Assembly (NCBI GenBank): GCA_963806935.1
Contig: CAWEAT010000009.1
Location: 1-64,000, forward strand
Length of the DNA: 64,000 bases
Reading direction: 5' to 3'
Origin: Roseiarcus sp963806935
GTDB taxonomy: Bacteria > Pseudomonadota > Alphaproteobacteria > Rhizobiales > Beijerinckiaceae
Both the position numbers and the translations under genes were made by a program. This document shows positions 30,036 to 39,762 of the stretch, one piece after another. Position 1 is the first letter of the stretch, and every line of letters begins with the position of its first letter. The notes under the pieces were generated by a model. That model was not told the DNA's origin and searched no databases. It worked only from the letters and a program-made list of their open reading frames with translations.

Positions 30036-32204
30036 ATGACCCGATCCCCGTCCCCTCGCTCGTTCACTCGCCGCACGATCGTGAAGGCGACAGCCGCCGC
30101 CGGCGGCGGCCTCATGCTTGGCCTCGCCATCCCCCGGCTCGCGCCGGCTTTGGCGGCGGAGGCGAGCGCGGATTTCGCGCCCAACGCCTTCATTCGCATC
30201 GACCCGGACAGCAAAGTCACCTTCACGATCCCGCAAGTGGAGATGGGGCAAGGCATCTACACGGCTCTCGCTATGCTCCTCGCCGAGGAGCTTGACGCGC
30301 CGTTCGAGAACGTGACGGTCGTCGCCGCGCCGCCCGACGACAAGCTCTACGCCAATCCGCTCCTGGGTTTTCAGGCGACCGGCGGCTCGACCTCCGTGCG
30401 CGCGTTCTGGAAGCCGATGCGGGTCGCCGGCGCGGCCGCACGCGCGATGCTGATCGAGGCCGCGGCGGCGAAGTGGAGCGTCGATCCGGCCTCGTGCCGA
30501 ACCGAGAACGGCGAAGTCATTCACGATCCGAGCGCGCAGAAGGCGGCTTATGGCGAACTGACGCAAGCCGCCGCCGCACTGACCCCCCGCAAGATCCGCC
30601 GCTCAAGTCGGCGGCGAACTTCAAGCTCATCGGCAAGTCGCTCAAGCGACTCGACACGCCCGACAAGGTGAACGGCAAAGCCGTCTACGGCATCGACGCG
30701 AGGCCGCCGGGAGTGAAGATCGCCACGCTTGCGAGCTGTCCGGTGTTCGGCGGCAAGATCGCGCATGTCAATGACGCAGCCGCTCACGGCGTGCCTGGAG
30801 TGAGGCAGGTCGTCGTTCTCGACGATCTCGTCGCGGTCGTCGGCGATCACATGTGGGCCGCCAAGCAGGGCCTCGCCGCGCTCCAAATCACCTGGGACGA
30901 AGGGCCGAACGCCAACATCTCGACCGCCGACGTGCTGAACGGTCTCGTCGCGGCGAGCGAGAAGGCGGGCGCGGTCGCGAAATCGACCGGCGACATCGGC
31001 GCGGCTCTGGGCAAGGGAACGAAACTCGAGGCCGACCTATCACGTGCCGTTCCTCGCCCATGCGTCGATGGAGCCGATGAACTGCACCGTGCATGTGCAG
31101 CCGGACGGCTGCGAGGTCTGGGTCGGCAATCAGGTCATCGCGCGCACGCAGGCGATCGCTGCCAAGGTGACGGGCCTTCCGCTCGAGAAGGTCATCGTCC
31201 ACAATCATCTGATCGGCGGCGGCTTCGGCCGGCGGCTCGAGGTCGACTACATCGCCAAGGCGGTGCGCATCGCGCAAAAGGTCGACGGCCCGGTCAAGGT
31301 GATCTGGACACGGGAAGAGGACATCCAGCAGGCCCTCTACCGGCCTTTTTATTTCGATCGCTTCGCCGCAAGCCTCGCCAACGGCCGGATCGCGGCCTGG
31401 AGCCACAAAATCGCCGGTTCCTCCATCATGGCGCGCTGGCTGCCGCCGGCCTTCAAGGACGGCGTCGACATCGATGCGGTCGACGGCGCCATCAATGTTC
31501 CCTACGACACGCCGAACCTTCGCGTCGAATATGTTCGCGCCGAGCCGCCCGGCGTTGCGACCTGCTTCTGGCGCAGCGTCGGTCCCGGCCACAATATCTT
31601 CGTTGTCGAGAGCTTCGTCGACGAGCTCGCGCACGCCGCGGGGCAGGATGGGGTCGCCTTCCGCCGCGCGCATCTGGCGAAGGAGCCGCGGCTTCTCGCC
31701 TGCCTCGATCTCGCCGCCGAGAAGGCGGGGTGGGGCGGCGCGCTTCCCGCGCGGGCCGGACGCGGGGTGGCCTGCCAAAGCGTGTTCGGCTCGTATGTCG
31801 CGGCGATCCTCGAGGCCGAGGTCGACGCCAACGGCGAGATCGCGATCCGCCGCGTGACGGCGGCGGTCGATTGCGGCGAGGTTGTCAATCCTGACAGCGT
31901 CGAGGCGCAGATCCAGGGCGGCCTCATCTTCGGGCTCACCGCGGCGCTCTACAATGAGATCACGCTCGCCAAAGGGCGGGTGCAGCAGAGCAACTTCAAC
32001 AATTATCGGATGATGCGGATCAGTGAGGCGCCGGCGATCGACGTTCATCTGATCCGGAACGGCGCAGCGCCGGGGGGCATTGGCGAGCCGGGGACTTCGA
32101 TCGCCGCGCCGGCCCTCGCCAATGCGCTCTTCGCCGCAACCGGGGTCCGCTTCCGCAGCCTGCCGGTCGATCGCAAGCTGCTCGCGGTGAGGAAAGCCGC
32201 GTGA
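30036..32204 (+). CDS. Molybdopterin-binding subunit of a molybdenum hydroxylase (IorB-like; two frame breaks)
   Basis: The catalytic subunit, with a twin-arginine signal (SFTRRTIVKATAAAGG), so the folded Mo enzyme is exported. Family motifs include VEMGQGIYTALAML, GFGRRLEVDY and, at the active site, GGIGEPGTSIAAPA with the catalytic Glu. Two breaks compensate each other: one C missing from the run at about 30583-30588, and one extra G at about 31034, before TYHVPFLAHASMEPMN. Corrected length is 722 residues, normal for IorB-type single-chain subunits. Natural substrate is unknown (N-heterocycles or aldehydes). Confidence 0.88.
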
Positions 32205-33538
32205 GAACCGTCTGGCGCATCCTCATCGCCGCGGCCGCGCTTGTCGCCGTCGCGGTGCTCGGATTCGTCGCCTGGAACGTGTTCGGCCCCGGGCCGACCG
32301 GATTTGCGGGCCGCGACCGGGTCGCGCTCGCCGACTACAAGCAAGCCGACCCGACCGGACCGCCGGCGAAGCTCAAGGACGCGAGCCTCATCGAGCGGGG
32401 CCGCTACCTCATCCGGGCGGCTGATTGCGAGGCCTGCCACACGGCGATCGGCGGCCAGCCCTTCGCGGGCGGGCGGGATTTCGTGCTGCCCTTCGGCGCG
32501 ATCTATTCGACCAACATCACCCCCGACAAGAAGACCGGCATCGGCCAGTACAGCGATGCGGAGTTTCTGGCGGCCGTGCGCCGCGGGGTCCGGCGCGACG
32601 GCGCGCGCCTCTACCCGGCGATGCCGTTCGCGAGCTACACCTACCTGACCGACGCCGACGCGCTCGCCATCAAGGCCTATCTGTTCAGTCTCGAGCCGAT
32701 CAACGCGCCCGCCATTCCCAACACCTTCGCCTTTCCGTTCGACCAGCGCTGGTCGATGGCGATATGGGCGCTTCTGTTCAACGCCGACCGCCGGTTCGAG
32801 CCGCATGCCGACCGGAGCGCCGAGTGGAACCGGGGCGCCTATCTCGTCGAGGCGCTCGCCCATTGCGGCGAATGCCACACGCCGCGCAATCTTTTCCAGG
32901 CCCTCGACGAGCGGCGCAAATTCGCCGGCGCGGTCACCGGCGGCTGGCGCGCCTATAACATCACCAGCGATTCCACGAGCGGAGTAGGAGACTGGACCGC
33001 CGAGGCGCTGGCGCACTACCTGGCGACGGGACACGCGGAGGGACGCGGCACGGCCGCGGGGCCGATGGGGGAGGCCGTCGACCTCAGCCTCGTTCACCTG
33101 ACCAGCGAAGACATCGCGGCCATGGTCGCCTACCTGCGCACCGTGCCGCCCATCGCCAATCCCGACCTGCCGGCGCCCCGGCCGCCAAGCGCGGTCGCGG
33201 CGAACGCGCCGGGTCAAGCCGACAATCCGCTCGGCGAACAGATCTACGCCGCCGCCTGCGCGAGCTGTCACGGATGGACCGGCCGGAGCCCGATCTCAGG
33301 CCTCGCGACAATCGTGGGCGACCGTTCGGTCAACGATCCGTCCGGCGTCAACGTCGCGCAAGTGATCCTGTTCGGCGGGGGCCGGAAGCCTGGCGAAGCC
33401 GGGATGGCGATGCCGGCCTTCGGCAACGCCTATTCCGACGCGGAGATCGCCGCCGTCGCCAATTACGCGACGGCGCGCCTCGGCGCCGCCTCACGCCTGA
33501 CGGCGGAGAAGGTCGCCGCCCTTCGCCTGACCCACTGA
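32201..33538 (+). CDS. Membrane-anchored triheme cytochrome c
   Basis: Starts with GTG overlapping the hydroxylase stop (GTGA). An N-terminal membrane anchor (about residues 5-27) precedes three c-type haem sites: CEACH at 76-80, CGECH at 222-226 and CASCH at 353-357. This 445-residue layout is that of the cytochrome subunit of periplasmic alcohol and aldehyde dehydrogenases. Coupled to the 2Fe-2S and Mo subunits, it should take their electrons and deliver them to ubiquinone or a terminal oxidase. Confidence 0.93.
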   Translation: MRTVWRILIAAAALVAVAVLGFVAWNVFGPGPTGFAGRDRVALADYKQADPTGPPAKLKDASLIERGRYLIRAADCEACHTAIGGQPFAGGRDFVLPFGAIYSTNITPDKKTGIGQYSDAEFLAAVRRGVRRDGARLYPAMPFASYTYLTDADALAIKAYLFSLEPINAPAIPNTFAFPFDQRWSMAIWALLFNADRRFEPHADRSAEWNRGAYLVEALAHCGECHTPRNLFQALDERRKFAGAVTGGWRAYNITSDSTSGVGDWTAEALAHYLATGHAEGRGTAAGPMGEAVDLSLVHLTSEDIAAMVAYLRTVPPIANPDLPAPRPPSAVAANAPGQADNPLGEQIYAAACASCHGWTGRSPISGLATIVGDRSVNDPSGVNVAQVILFGGGRKPGEAGMAMPAFGNAYSDAEIAAVANYATARLGAASRLTAEKVAALRLTH

Positions 33539-33878
33539 CGGGCGAGCTTGCGGCGCCGCCTTCTCGCCTCGCGAGACCGGGAGAGCATTTGCTTCGGAAA
33601 AGCCAAAGAGCGTGCTATGGTGGCGGCGATGGGCGCGATCGACGCGCCCGCTTCCGTCCGGCCGAGGGCAAAGAGAGAGCAAGAGACCACCCGGATCGGC
33701 GCAAGCCATTGAAAAGGCTCAAAACCGCCAAGGCGATCCAAGGAAATGCAAGCCTTTTCCTTGGCCGGATTTGGACCGGCGCCGGCTGCGCTTCGATCGG
33801 CTTGGCTAAGTTTGGAATCGCCTTCAGCGCACGATCGTGACACGTTCGGGCCCAAGCGCGCTGGCAAAGGGAGGCGGC
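33539..33878. other. Gene-free stretch upstream of deoC, with a hairpin
   Basis: I see no convincing gene in these 340 bases. The one structural feature is a 9-base-pair inverted repeat, CCAAGGAAA (33738-33746) and TTTCCTTGG (33756-33764), with a 9-base loop and no T-tract. It could be an operator for deoC, a terminator remnant for the cytochrome gene, or chance. Confidence 0.45.
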
Positions 33879-34868
33879 ATGGACGAGGCGATCGCCAACC
33901 CGGCTCAGGCGGGGCATAACCGCCCGCGCAATCCGGGCGTGCCCCTCGCGCCCGACTGGTTCGAGAGCCAGGGCGTCAACGCCAGCGCGGTCGAGCGCCG
34001 CGCCGCGACGCTGACCACCCGCCGCTCGGTCAAGAAGGAATACCAGGCCGCCTGGCTCGTGAAGGCGATGACCTGCATCGATCTCACGACGCTCTCCGGC
34101 GACGACACGCCCGAGCGCGTGCGCCGGCTCTGCGCCAAGGCGCGCCGCCCTTTGAGCGACGAGCTTCTCGCCGCGCTCGGCCTTGCCGATCTCGGCCTCA
34201 CCGTCGCCGCGGTCTGCGTCTACCCGACCATGGTCGCTCCGGCGGTCAAGGCGCTGGAAGGCTCGGGAATTCCTGTCGCCTCCGTCGCCACCGGCTTTCC
34301 GGCCGGGCTCTCGCCGTTAAAGCAGCGGCTCGACGAGATCCGCTACGCGATTGCCGAGGGCGCCAGCGAGATCGACATCGTCATCACCCGCGCCCACGTC
34401 CTCGGCCGCGACTGGAGCGCGCTCTACGACGAGGTCGCGGCGATGCGGGAGGCATGCGGGCGAGCGCATCTGAAGGCGATCCTCGGCACGGGGGATTTGA
34501 AGACGCTGCGCAACGTCTACGCCGCCAGCATGGTCGCGATGCAGGCGGGCGCCGACTTCATCAAGACCTCGACCGGCAAGGAGGACGTCAACGCCACGCT
34601 TCCGGTGAGCCTGGTGATGGTTCGCGCATTGCGCGATTATCGCGAGCGCGCCGGCGTCGACATCGGCTTCAAGCCGGCGGGCGGCCTGCGAACGACCAAG
34701 GACGCGCTCGCCTGGCTCATCCTGATGAAGGAAGAGCTCGGGGCGCCGTGGATGCAGCCCGACCTCTTCCGCATCGGCGCCAGCGGCCTCTTGACCGACA
34801 TCGAGCGGCAGCTCGACCATTACGCGACCGGACGCTATTCGGCCGCCCATCGCCACCCGATGGCGTGA
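33879..34868 (+). CDS. deoC: Deoxyribose-phosphate aldolase
   Basis: Cleaves 2-deoxyribose 5-phosphate to glyceraldehyde 3-phosphate and acetaldehyde in deoxynucleoside catabolism. The Schiff-base Lys229 lies in ADFIKTSTGK, and IDIVITRAHVLG supplies the conserved Asp region. The ATG at 33879 is chosen for its AAGGGAGG site; a GTG at 33837 is a weaker alternative. At 329 residues it belongs to the longer DeoC type with an N-terminal extension. The next gene, eight bases downstream, encodes an aldehyde dehydrogenase suited to remove the acetaldehyde. Confidence 0.93.
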   Translation: MDEAIANPAQAGHNRPRNPGVPLAPDWFESQGVNASAVERRAATLTTRRSVKKEYQAAWLVKAMTCIDLTTLSGDDTPERVRRLCAKARRPLSDELLAALGLADLGLTVAAVCVYPTMVAPAVKALEGSGIPVASVATGFPAGLSPLKQRLDEIRYAIAEGASEIDIVITRAHVLGRDWSALYDEVAAMREACGRAHLKAILGTGDLKTLRNVYAASMVAMQAGADFIKTSTGKEDVNATLPVSLVMVRALRDYRERAGVDIGFKPAGGLRTTKDALAWLILMKEELGAPWMQPDLFRIGASGLLTDIERQLDHYATGRYSAAHRHPMA

Positions 34869-34876
34869 GGAAAAAG

Positions 34877-37255
34877 ATGGGCGCCATCAAGGACATCCTG
34901 CGCACCATGGACTACGGCCCGTCGCCGGAGGCCAGCGAGCACGTCCGGGCGTGGCTCGACGAGCACGCAGGCGGCTTCGGGCACTTCATCGGCGGCGCGT
35001 TCACCCGGCCCCACGACCTCTTCGACGTCTTCAATCCCGCGACCGGCGAGCAGATCGGGCGCGCGACCCAAGGCTCGCGGGCCGATATCGACGCCGCTGT
35101 CGCCGCGGCGCGCAAGGCGCAAGCCAAATGGGCGGCGTTGTCAGGTTTCGAGCGGTCGAAGCATCTCTACGCGCTTGCGCGTCACGTGCAGAAGCGGGAG
35201 CGCTTCCTCGCCGTCCTGGAAACGATCGACAACGGCAAGCCGATCCGCGAATCGCGCGACATCGACATTCCGCTGGTCGCCCGCCATTTCTACCATCATG
35301 CAGGCTGGGCGTCGCTGATCGAGAGCGAGTTTCCGCGAACGAAGCCCGTCGGCGTCTGCGGCCAGATCATCCCGTGGAACTTTCCGCTGCTGATGCTCGC
35401 CTGGAAGATCGCCCCGGCGCTTGCGGCCGGCAACACGGTGGTGTTGAAGCCGGCGGAATATACGCCTTTGACCGCGCTTGCCTTCGCGGCGATCTGCGTC
35501 GAGGCGGGGCTCCCTGCGGGGGTGGTCAACATCGTCACCGGCGATGGCGCGACTGGCGCGGCCCTGGTCGCCCATCCGGGCGTGGACAAGATCGCTTTCA
35601 CCGGCTCGACGGAAGTCGGCCGGTTGATTCGCAAGGCGACTGCCGGCACGGGCAAGAAGCTGTCGCTCGAGCTCGGCGGCAAATCGCCGTTCGTCGTGTT
35701 CGAGGACGCCGACCTCGACAGCGCGGTCGAGGGCGCAGTCGATGCGATCTGGTTCAACCAGGGACAGGTCTGCTGCGCCGGCTCGCGGCTCCTGGTCGCG
35801 GAAAGCGTCGCAGAGGCCCTCTACGCCAAGCTGCGCGCGCGAATGGCGAACCTGAGGGTCGGCGATCCGCTCGACAAGTCGACCGACGTCGGCGCGATTG
35901 TCGCGCCGGTTCAGCTCGAACGCATCAAGCGGCTCATGCGCGAGGGCGAAAAAGAAGGCCTCGAGGTCTTTCGCGCTGACGATTCGCTGCCGGCTCGAGG
36001 CTGCTTCTACCCGCCGACGCTGGTCACCGGCGTCGAGCCGGCGTCGGTCCTCGCGCGCGAGGAAATCTTCGGCCCGGTGCTGGTCGCGACGACTTTCCGC
36101 ACCCCGGACGAGGCGGTCGCGCTCGCCAACAACACCCGCTATGGCCTCGCCGCTTCGATCTGGACCGAGAACATCAATCGCGCGCTCGAGGTCGCGGCGC
36201 GCATCAAGGCCGGCGTCGTCTGGATCAATTCGACCAACATGTTCGACGCGGCCGCCGGCTTCGGCGGCTATCGCGAGAGCGGCTTCGGCCGCGAGGGCGG
36301 GCGCGAGGGACTGAACGAGTATCGCGTCGCCGATGAGGGCAAGGCAAAGCCCAAGTCCGGCAAGCCGCCGCGTCTCAACGCTGGGCCGGGACTCGTCCCG
36401 GCGCGAGAGATGGCCGGCGCCGACCTCGACCGGACCGCGAAGCTTTACATCGGCGGCAAGCAGGCGCGCCCGGATTCCGGCTATAGCTATGCGGTTCTCG
36501 ATCCGGCCGGCCGCGAGGTCGGACTCGCGGGCTTAGGCAACCGCAAGGACATCCGCAACGCCGTCGAGGCGGCGGCCAAGGCAGGGTCCTGGGGCGCGGC
36601 GACGGCGCATAATCGCGCCCAGGTGCTCTACTACGTGGCGGAGAATTTGAGCGCTCGCGCAGGCGAATTCGCGCGTCGCCTGCGAGCGATGACCGGCGCC
36701 TCTGCTCGCGCGGCCGAGGCCGAGGTCGAAGCTTCGATCCGCCGCGCCTTCGTCTATGCGGGCTATGCCGACAAGTTCGACGGCGCGGTTCACGCGACGC
36801 GGTCGCGCTTCGTCACGCTCGCGATGAACGAGCCGTGGGGCGTCATGGGCGTCGTCTGCCCGGACGAGGCCCCATTGCTCGCCTTCGTCTCGCTGGTCAT
36901 GCCGGCGATCGCGATGGGCAATTGCGTGGTCGCCGTTCCGTCGGCGAGTCATGCGTTGAGCGCGACCGACTTCTATTCGATCCTCGATACGTCGGACGTA
37001 CCGGCCGGCGTCGTCAACATCGTCACTGGCGACGCGAATGCGCTCGCCAGGACGCTCGCCGAGCACGACGGCGTCGACGCGCTGTGGTATGTCGGCGATA
37101 CGAAGGGCGCGGCTGAAGTCGAGGCGCTCTCGGCCGGCAATCTCAAGGCGACCTGGGTATCCGCGTCGGCCGTCGACTGGCCTCGCGCCGAGGGTCGCGA
37201 GTTCCTCTACCGCGCGACCCAGGTCAAGAACATCTGGGCGCCTTACGGGGAATAG
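34877..37255 (+). CDS. Two-domain aldehyde dehydrogenase (ALDH16-like)
   Basis: The 792-residue protein carries two aldehyde dehydrogenase modules. The N-terminal one (about 35-485) is complete: Glu265 in LSLELGGKSP, catalytic Cys299 in NQGQVCCAGSRL, and IPWNFPLLMLAWK. The C-terminal one (about 520-790) keeps the Rossmann-like part (EPWGVMGVVCPDEAPLLAFV; VNIVTGDANALA) but ends before any catalytic cysteine, so it should be inactive. This layout is that of ALDH16. It is co-transcribed with deoC (eight-base gap, GAGGAAAA site), which suggests oxidation of acetaldehyde or a related aldehyde. Confidence 0.9.
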   Translation: MGAIKDILRTMDYGPSPEASEHVRAWLDEHAGGFGHFIGGAFTRPHDLFDVFNPATGEQIGRATQGSRADIDAAVAAARKAQAKWAALSGFERSKHLYALARHVQKRERFLAVLETIDNGKPIRESRDIDIPLVARHFYHHAGWASLIESEFPRTKPVGVCGQIIPWNFPLLMLAWKIAPALAAGNTVVLKPAEYTPLTALAFAAICVEAGLPAGVVNIVTGDGATGAALVAHPGVDKIAFTGSTEVGRLIRKATAGTGKKLSLELGGKSPFVVFEDADLDSAVEGAVDAIWFNQGQVCCAGSRLLVAESVAEALYAKLRARMANLRVGDPLDKSTDVGAIVAPVQLERIKRLMREGEKEGLEVFRADDSLPARGCFYPPTLVTGVEPASVLAREEIFGPVLVATTFRTPDEAVALANNTRYGLAASIWTENINRALEVAARIKAGVVWINSTNMFDAAAGFGGYRESGFGREGGREGLNEYRVADEGKAKPKSGKPPRLNAGPGLVPAREMAGADLDRTAKLYIGGKQARPDSGYSYAVLDPAGREVGLAGLGNRKDIRNAVEAAAKAGSWGAATAHNRAQVLYYVAENLSARAGEFARRLRAMTGASARAAEAEVEASIRRAFVYAGYADKFDGAVHATRSRFVTLAMNEPWGVMGVVCPDEAPLLAFVSLVMPAIAMGNCVVAVPSASHALSATDFYSILDTSDVPAGVVNIVTGDANALARTLAEHDGVDALWYVGDTKGAAEVEALSAGNLKATWVSASAVDWPRAEGREFLYRATQVKNIWAPYGE

Positions 37256-37262
37256 CGAGTCC

Positions 37263-38255
37263 TCACCAGACTCGGGTCACCGTGTAGCCATCGGCGCGGA
37301 ACCGTTCGATCAGGCCGTTCTTGCCGGTCAGGTGCAGCGCGCCAACGGCGATGAAGGCGCCGCCGGAGGCGAGGAGCGGCGCGGCGCGCTTGGCCATGAC
37401 GGCGTTGCGGTCGACGAGCAGGACGTGCGTGAACTCGTCCTGCGCCGAACGCTCGGCCTTGCTCAATCCGCCTGCGGCGTCCGAAACGGGCAGGATTTCC
37501 GCCGGCCGGCTCTCCCGGTAGAGCCGCAGCATCGTCGCATAGAGGTCGTTGTTCAAGTCCGGCTCTCGGGCGGCGAGCGCGAGCAGCGTCGCAGCGACTT
37601 CCGGGCGCATCGTCGCGATGGCGTCGAGTTGCTCCTGAGGCGTTTCGAGCGCGACGACCTTCACCCCGAAGTCTTTAGCCGTTTGAGCGAGGAGTTGGTC
37701 GACCTCGGGCAGGTTGAGCGCTTCGCGCTTCGCTTCACACGCCGGGAGCGCAGTCAGGACAGCGAGAAACCAGGGCTTCAGGTGGTGCGCGAATTCAACC
37801 GGATAACCTTGGCCGGCAACCAGCTTCTCGACTCGTTCGCGATCGTCCTGCGGTATGACGCCCTCGAACGTATCGTGGTCGCGATCGAGCGCCGCGGCCA
37901 GCATCGCCGCCGCGATGTTGGCCTTGTCGACGGAGTCGATCGGTCCGCCGAGCTCGGTCGCGACGACGTTGGCGCCCTCGATCAGCTTGGCCGCGCGTCG
38001 GGCGACTTCGAGCGCGGAATCGTCGGTCGAATGGATCGTGCCGAAAAGATAGGAGGGCGGCAAAGCTGGCTTCTCGATCCGCCACATGAGGCCATCGGCG
38101 TTGACGAGATCGTCGGCGCGCGCCGCCTCGGCCGCCGCGAGCCCTTCGACATGCGTGAGGTCGGCGCCGCGACAAGCCTCGGGCGTCTTGGCCTGCGCGA
38201 GCGTGACTGTCAGAAGGCTGAGAAGCCAAGCGCAGGCGCCGGGCGCTCGCCGCAT
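37263..38255 (-). CDS. TraB/GumN family protein
   Basis: The 330-residue product has a signal peptide (ending near AQAKT) and the TraB/GumN hallmarks: an N-terminal PSYLFGTIHSTDD and a C-terminal FIAVGALHLTGKNGLIERFR. These motifs resemble a metal-dependent (Tiki-type) hydrolase fold. The role in bacteria is unknown. It is convergent with the dehydrogenase gene (seven-base gap) and follows coaA with a five-base gap. An upstream in-frame extension to 38501 overlaps coaA and is not supported. Confidence 0.85.
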   Translation of the reverse strand: MRRAPGACAWLLSLLTVTLAQAKTPEACRGADLTHVEGLAAAEAARADDLVNADGLMWRIEKPALPPSYLFGTIHSTDDSALEVARRAAKLIEGANVVATELGGPIDSVDKANIAAAMLAAALDRDHDTFEGVIPQDDRERVEKLVAGQGYPVEFAHHLKPWFLAVLTALPACEAKREALNLPEVDQLLAQTAKDFGVKVVALETPQEQLDAIATMRPEVAATLLALAAREPDLNNDLYATMLRLYRESRPAEILPVSDAAGGLSKAERSAQDEFTHVLLVDRNAVMAKRAAPLLASGGAFIAVGALHLTGKNGLIERFRADGYTVTRVW

Positions 38256-38260
38256 CACGC

Positions 38261-39217
38261 TCACAGCTTCCTTAAGGCCACTTCTTCGATCCGGTGGCTC
38301 GCCCCTTTTGTCAAAAGGAGGTCGGCGCGCGGCCGCGTCGGCAGGATGTTCTCGTGCAGGTTGACGAGGTTGATCCGCCGCCAGATCGACCGCGCCGTCG
38401 CCTCGGCCTCCGCGTCGTTGAGGTCGGCATATTGACGGAAATAGCTGCGCGGGTCGCGGAAGGCCGTGTCGCGCAGCCCCATGAATCGATTGATGTACCA
38501 TTGCTCCAGCAGGGCGTCGTCGGCGTCGAGAAAGATCGAGAAGTCGAAGAAGTCGGATACGAACGGGATCTCTTTGCCGTCCCGCGGCAGCCGGTTCGGC
38601 AACAGAACGTTGATCCCCTCGAAGATGAGAATGTCGGGCCGGTCGACGATCACCGTCTCTCCCGGCACAAGGTCGTACGTGATGTGCGAATAAACGGGAG
38701 CCGCCACGTTGTGCTCTCCCGCCTTAACCGCCGAGAGAAAGCGGATGAGCTTCGTGCCGTCGTAGCTTTCTGGAAAACCCTTGCGGTCCATGATGCCCTG
38801 ACGGATCAGTTCAGCATTCGGATGCAGGAACCCATCGGTTGTGACCAGCTGCACCTTGGGGGTATTCGGCCAGCGCGTAAGTAGCGCCTGCAAGACGCGC
38901 GCCGTTGTCGATTTCCCGACCGCGACCGAACCGGCGATTCCGATGATGTAGGGGACTTTCCCGTCGGTCGCGCCGAGGAAGCGCTGCGTCGCCTTGAACA
39001 GTCCCTGGGTCGCCGCGACGTAGAGGGCGAGCAGGCGCGATAGCGGCAGATAGATGGCGACGACCTCCTCGAGCGAGATCGGATCGTGCGTCGACTGCAG
39101 CTTTCGAAGATCGTCGATGGTGAGGGTCAGCTGGGTGTCGGCGCGCAGCTGCGCCCATTCGTCGCGGGTGAAGCGCCGGAACGGAGACACGAGCGATTGA
39201 GCCGCGACCCGATTCAT
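38261..39217 (-). CDS. coaA: Type I pantothenate kinase
   Basis: Phosphorylates pantothenate, the first step of coenzyme A synthesis. The Walker A motif GSVAVGKST spans residues 96-104; the family region DFFDFSIFLDADDALLEQWY and the C-terminal YADLNDAEAEATARSIWRRI are present. The start at MNRVAAQSL is preceded by AGGGGG on the minus strand; the longer open frame reaches into hisE and is rejected. It lies just after hisE, as in many Hyphomicrobiales. Confidence 0.95.
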   Translation of the reverse strand: MNRVAAQSLVSPFRRFTRDEWAQLRADTQLTLTIDDLRKLQSTHDPISLEEVVAIYLPLSRLLALYVAATQGLFKATQRFLGATDGKVPYIIGIAGSVAVGKSTTARVLQALLTRWPNTPKVQLVTTDGFLHPNAELIRQGIMDRKGFPESYDGTKLIRFLSAVKAGEHNVAAPVYSHITYDLVPGETVIVDRPDILIFEGINVLLPNRLPRDGKEIPFVSDFFDFSIFLDADDALLEQWYINRFMGLRDTAFRDPRSYFRQYADLNDAEAEATARSIWRRINLVNLHENILPTRPRADLLLTKGASHRIEEVALRKL

Positions 39218-39270
39218 CAGAACCCCCTCACTCGCGCCGGTCGATCCGACTGGGTCTTTCCCCTGCGTGT

Positions 39271-39585
39271 TCAAGTTGCGCGAGACGCCTTTTCGTCGTG
39301 GCCGCTGCGCACCGATCGTCTCTCCAATTCGCTCATGACCGACGACAGCGCCACTCCGCGCGCCTGAAGCACGACCAGGAGGTGATAGAGGACATCGGCC
39401 GCCTCCGCGCGAACGGCGTTCTCGTCGAGGGCCGCGGCGGCGATCGCCAGCTCGATCGCTTCTTCGCCGAATTTGCGCGCGCAATGGGCTGCTCCTCTGT
39501 CGAGCAGGCTACGGGTATAGGACGTATCCGCGCTCGCGCCCGCGCGCTGGTCGATCGTTCGGGCAAGCTCGTCCAGCGTGAACAT
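39271..39585 (-). CDS. hisE: Phosphoribosyl-ATP pyrophosphatase
   Basis: Second step of histidine biosynthesis, hydrolysing phosphoribosyl-ATP to phosphoribosyl-AMP. The 104-residue protein shows the MazG-like helical core GEEAIELAIAAAALDENAVR followed by AEAADVLYHLLVVL, with the metal-binding acidic residues. The start at MFTLDELARTID is the family start. The usual upstream neighbour hisF is absent here; hemN lies divergently instead. Confidence 0.94.
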   Translation of the reverse strand: MFTLDELARTIDQRAGASADTSYTRSLLDRGAAHCARKFGEEAIELAIAAAALDENAVRAEAADVLYHLLVVLQARGVALSSVMSELERRSVRSGHDEKASRAT

Positions 39586-39762
39586 CGCGCCGTTCCTGTC
39601 CTTTTCTCGAGTCGCGCCTTTATCTCCCGTTGCCCCGGCGGCCGCAACCGGCCGATCGAGGCTCCCGGCGACAACTTGCCGCACGCCTCGCGGCCATTTC
39701 GGGCCCAAAATAGAGCCGGGCCATGTTTGAGAGGGCGCGGACGGGCGCTAGTTTTGCAGATC

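Noticed and set aside
39586..39762. An FNR box in front of hemN
   Set aside because: No TTGAT-N4-ATCAA match is visible, although oxygen control of hemN would be expected.
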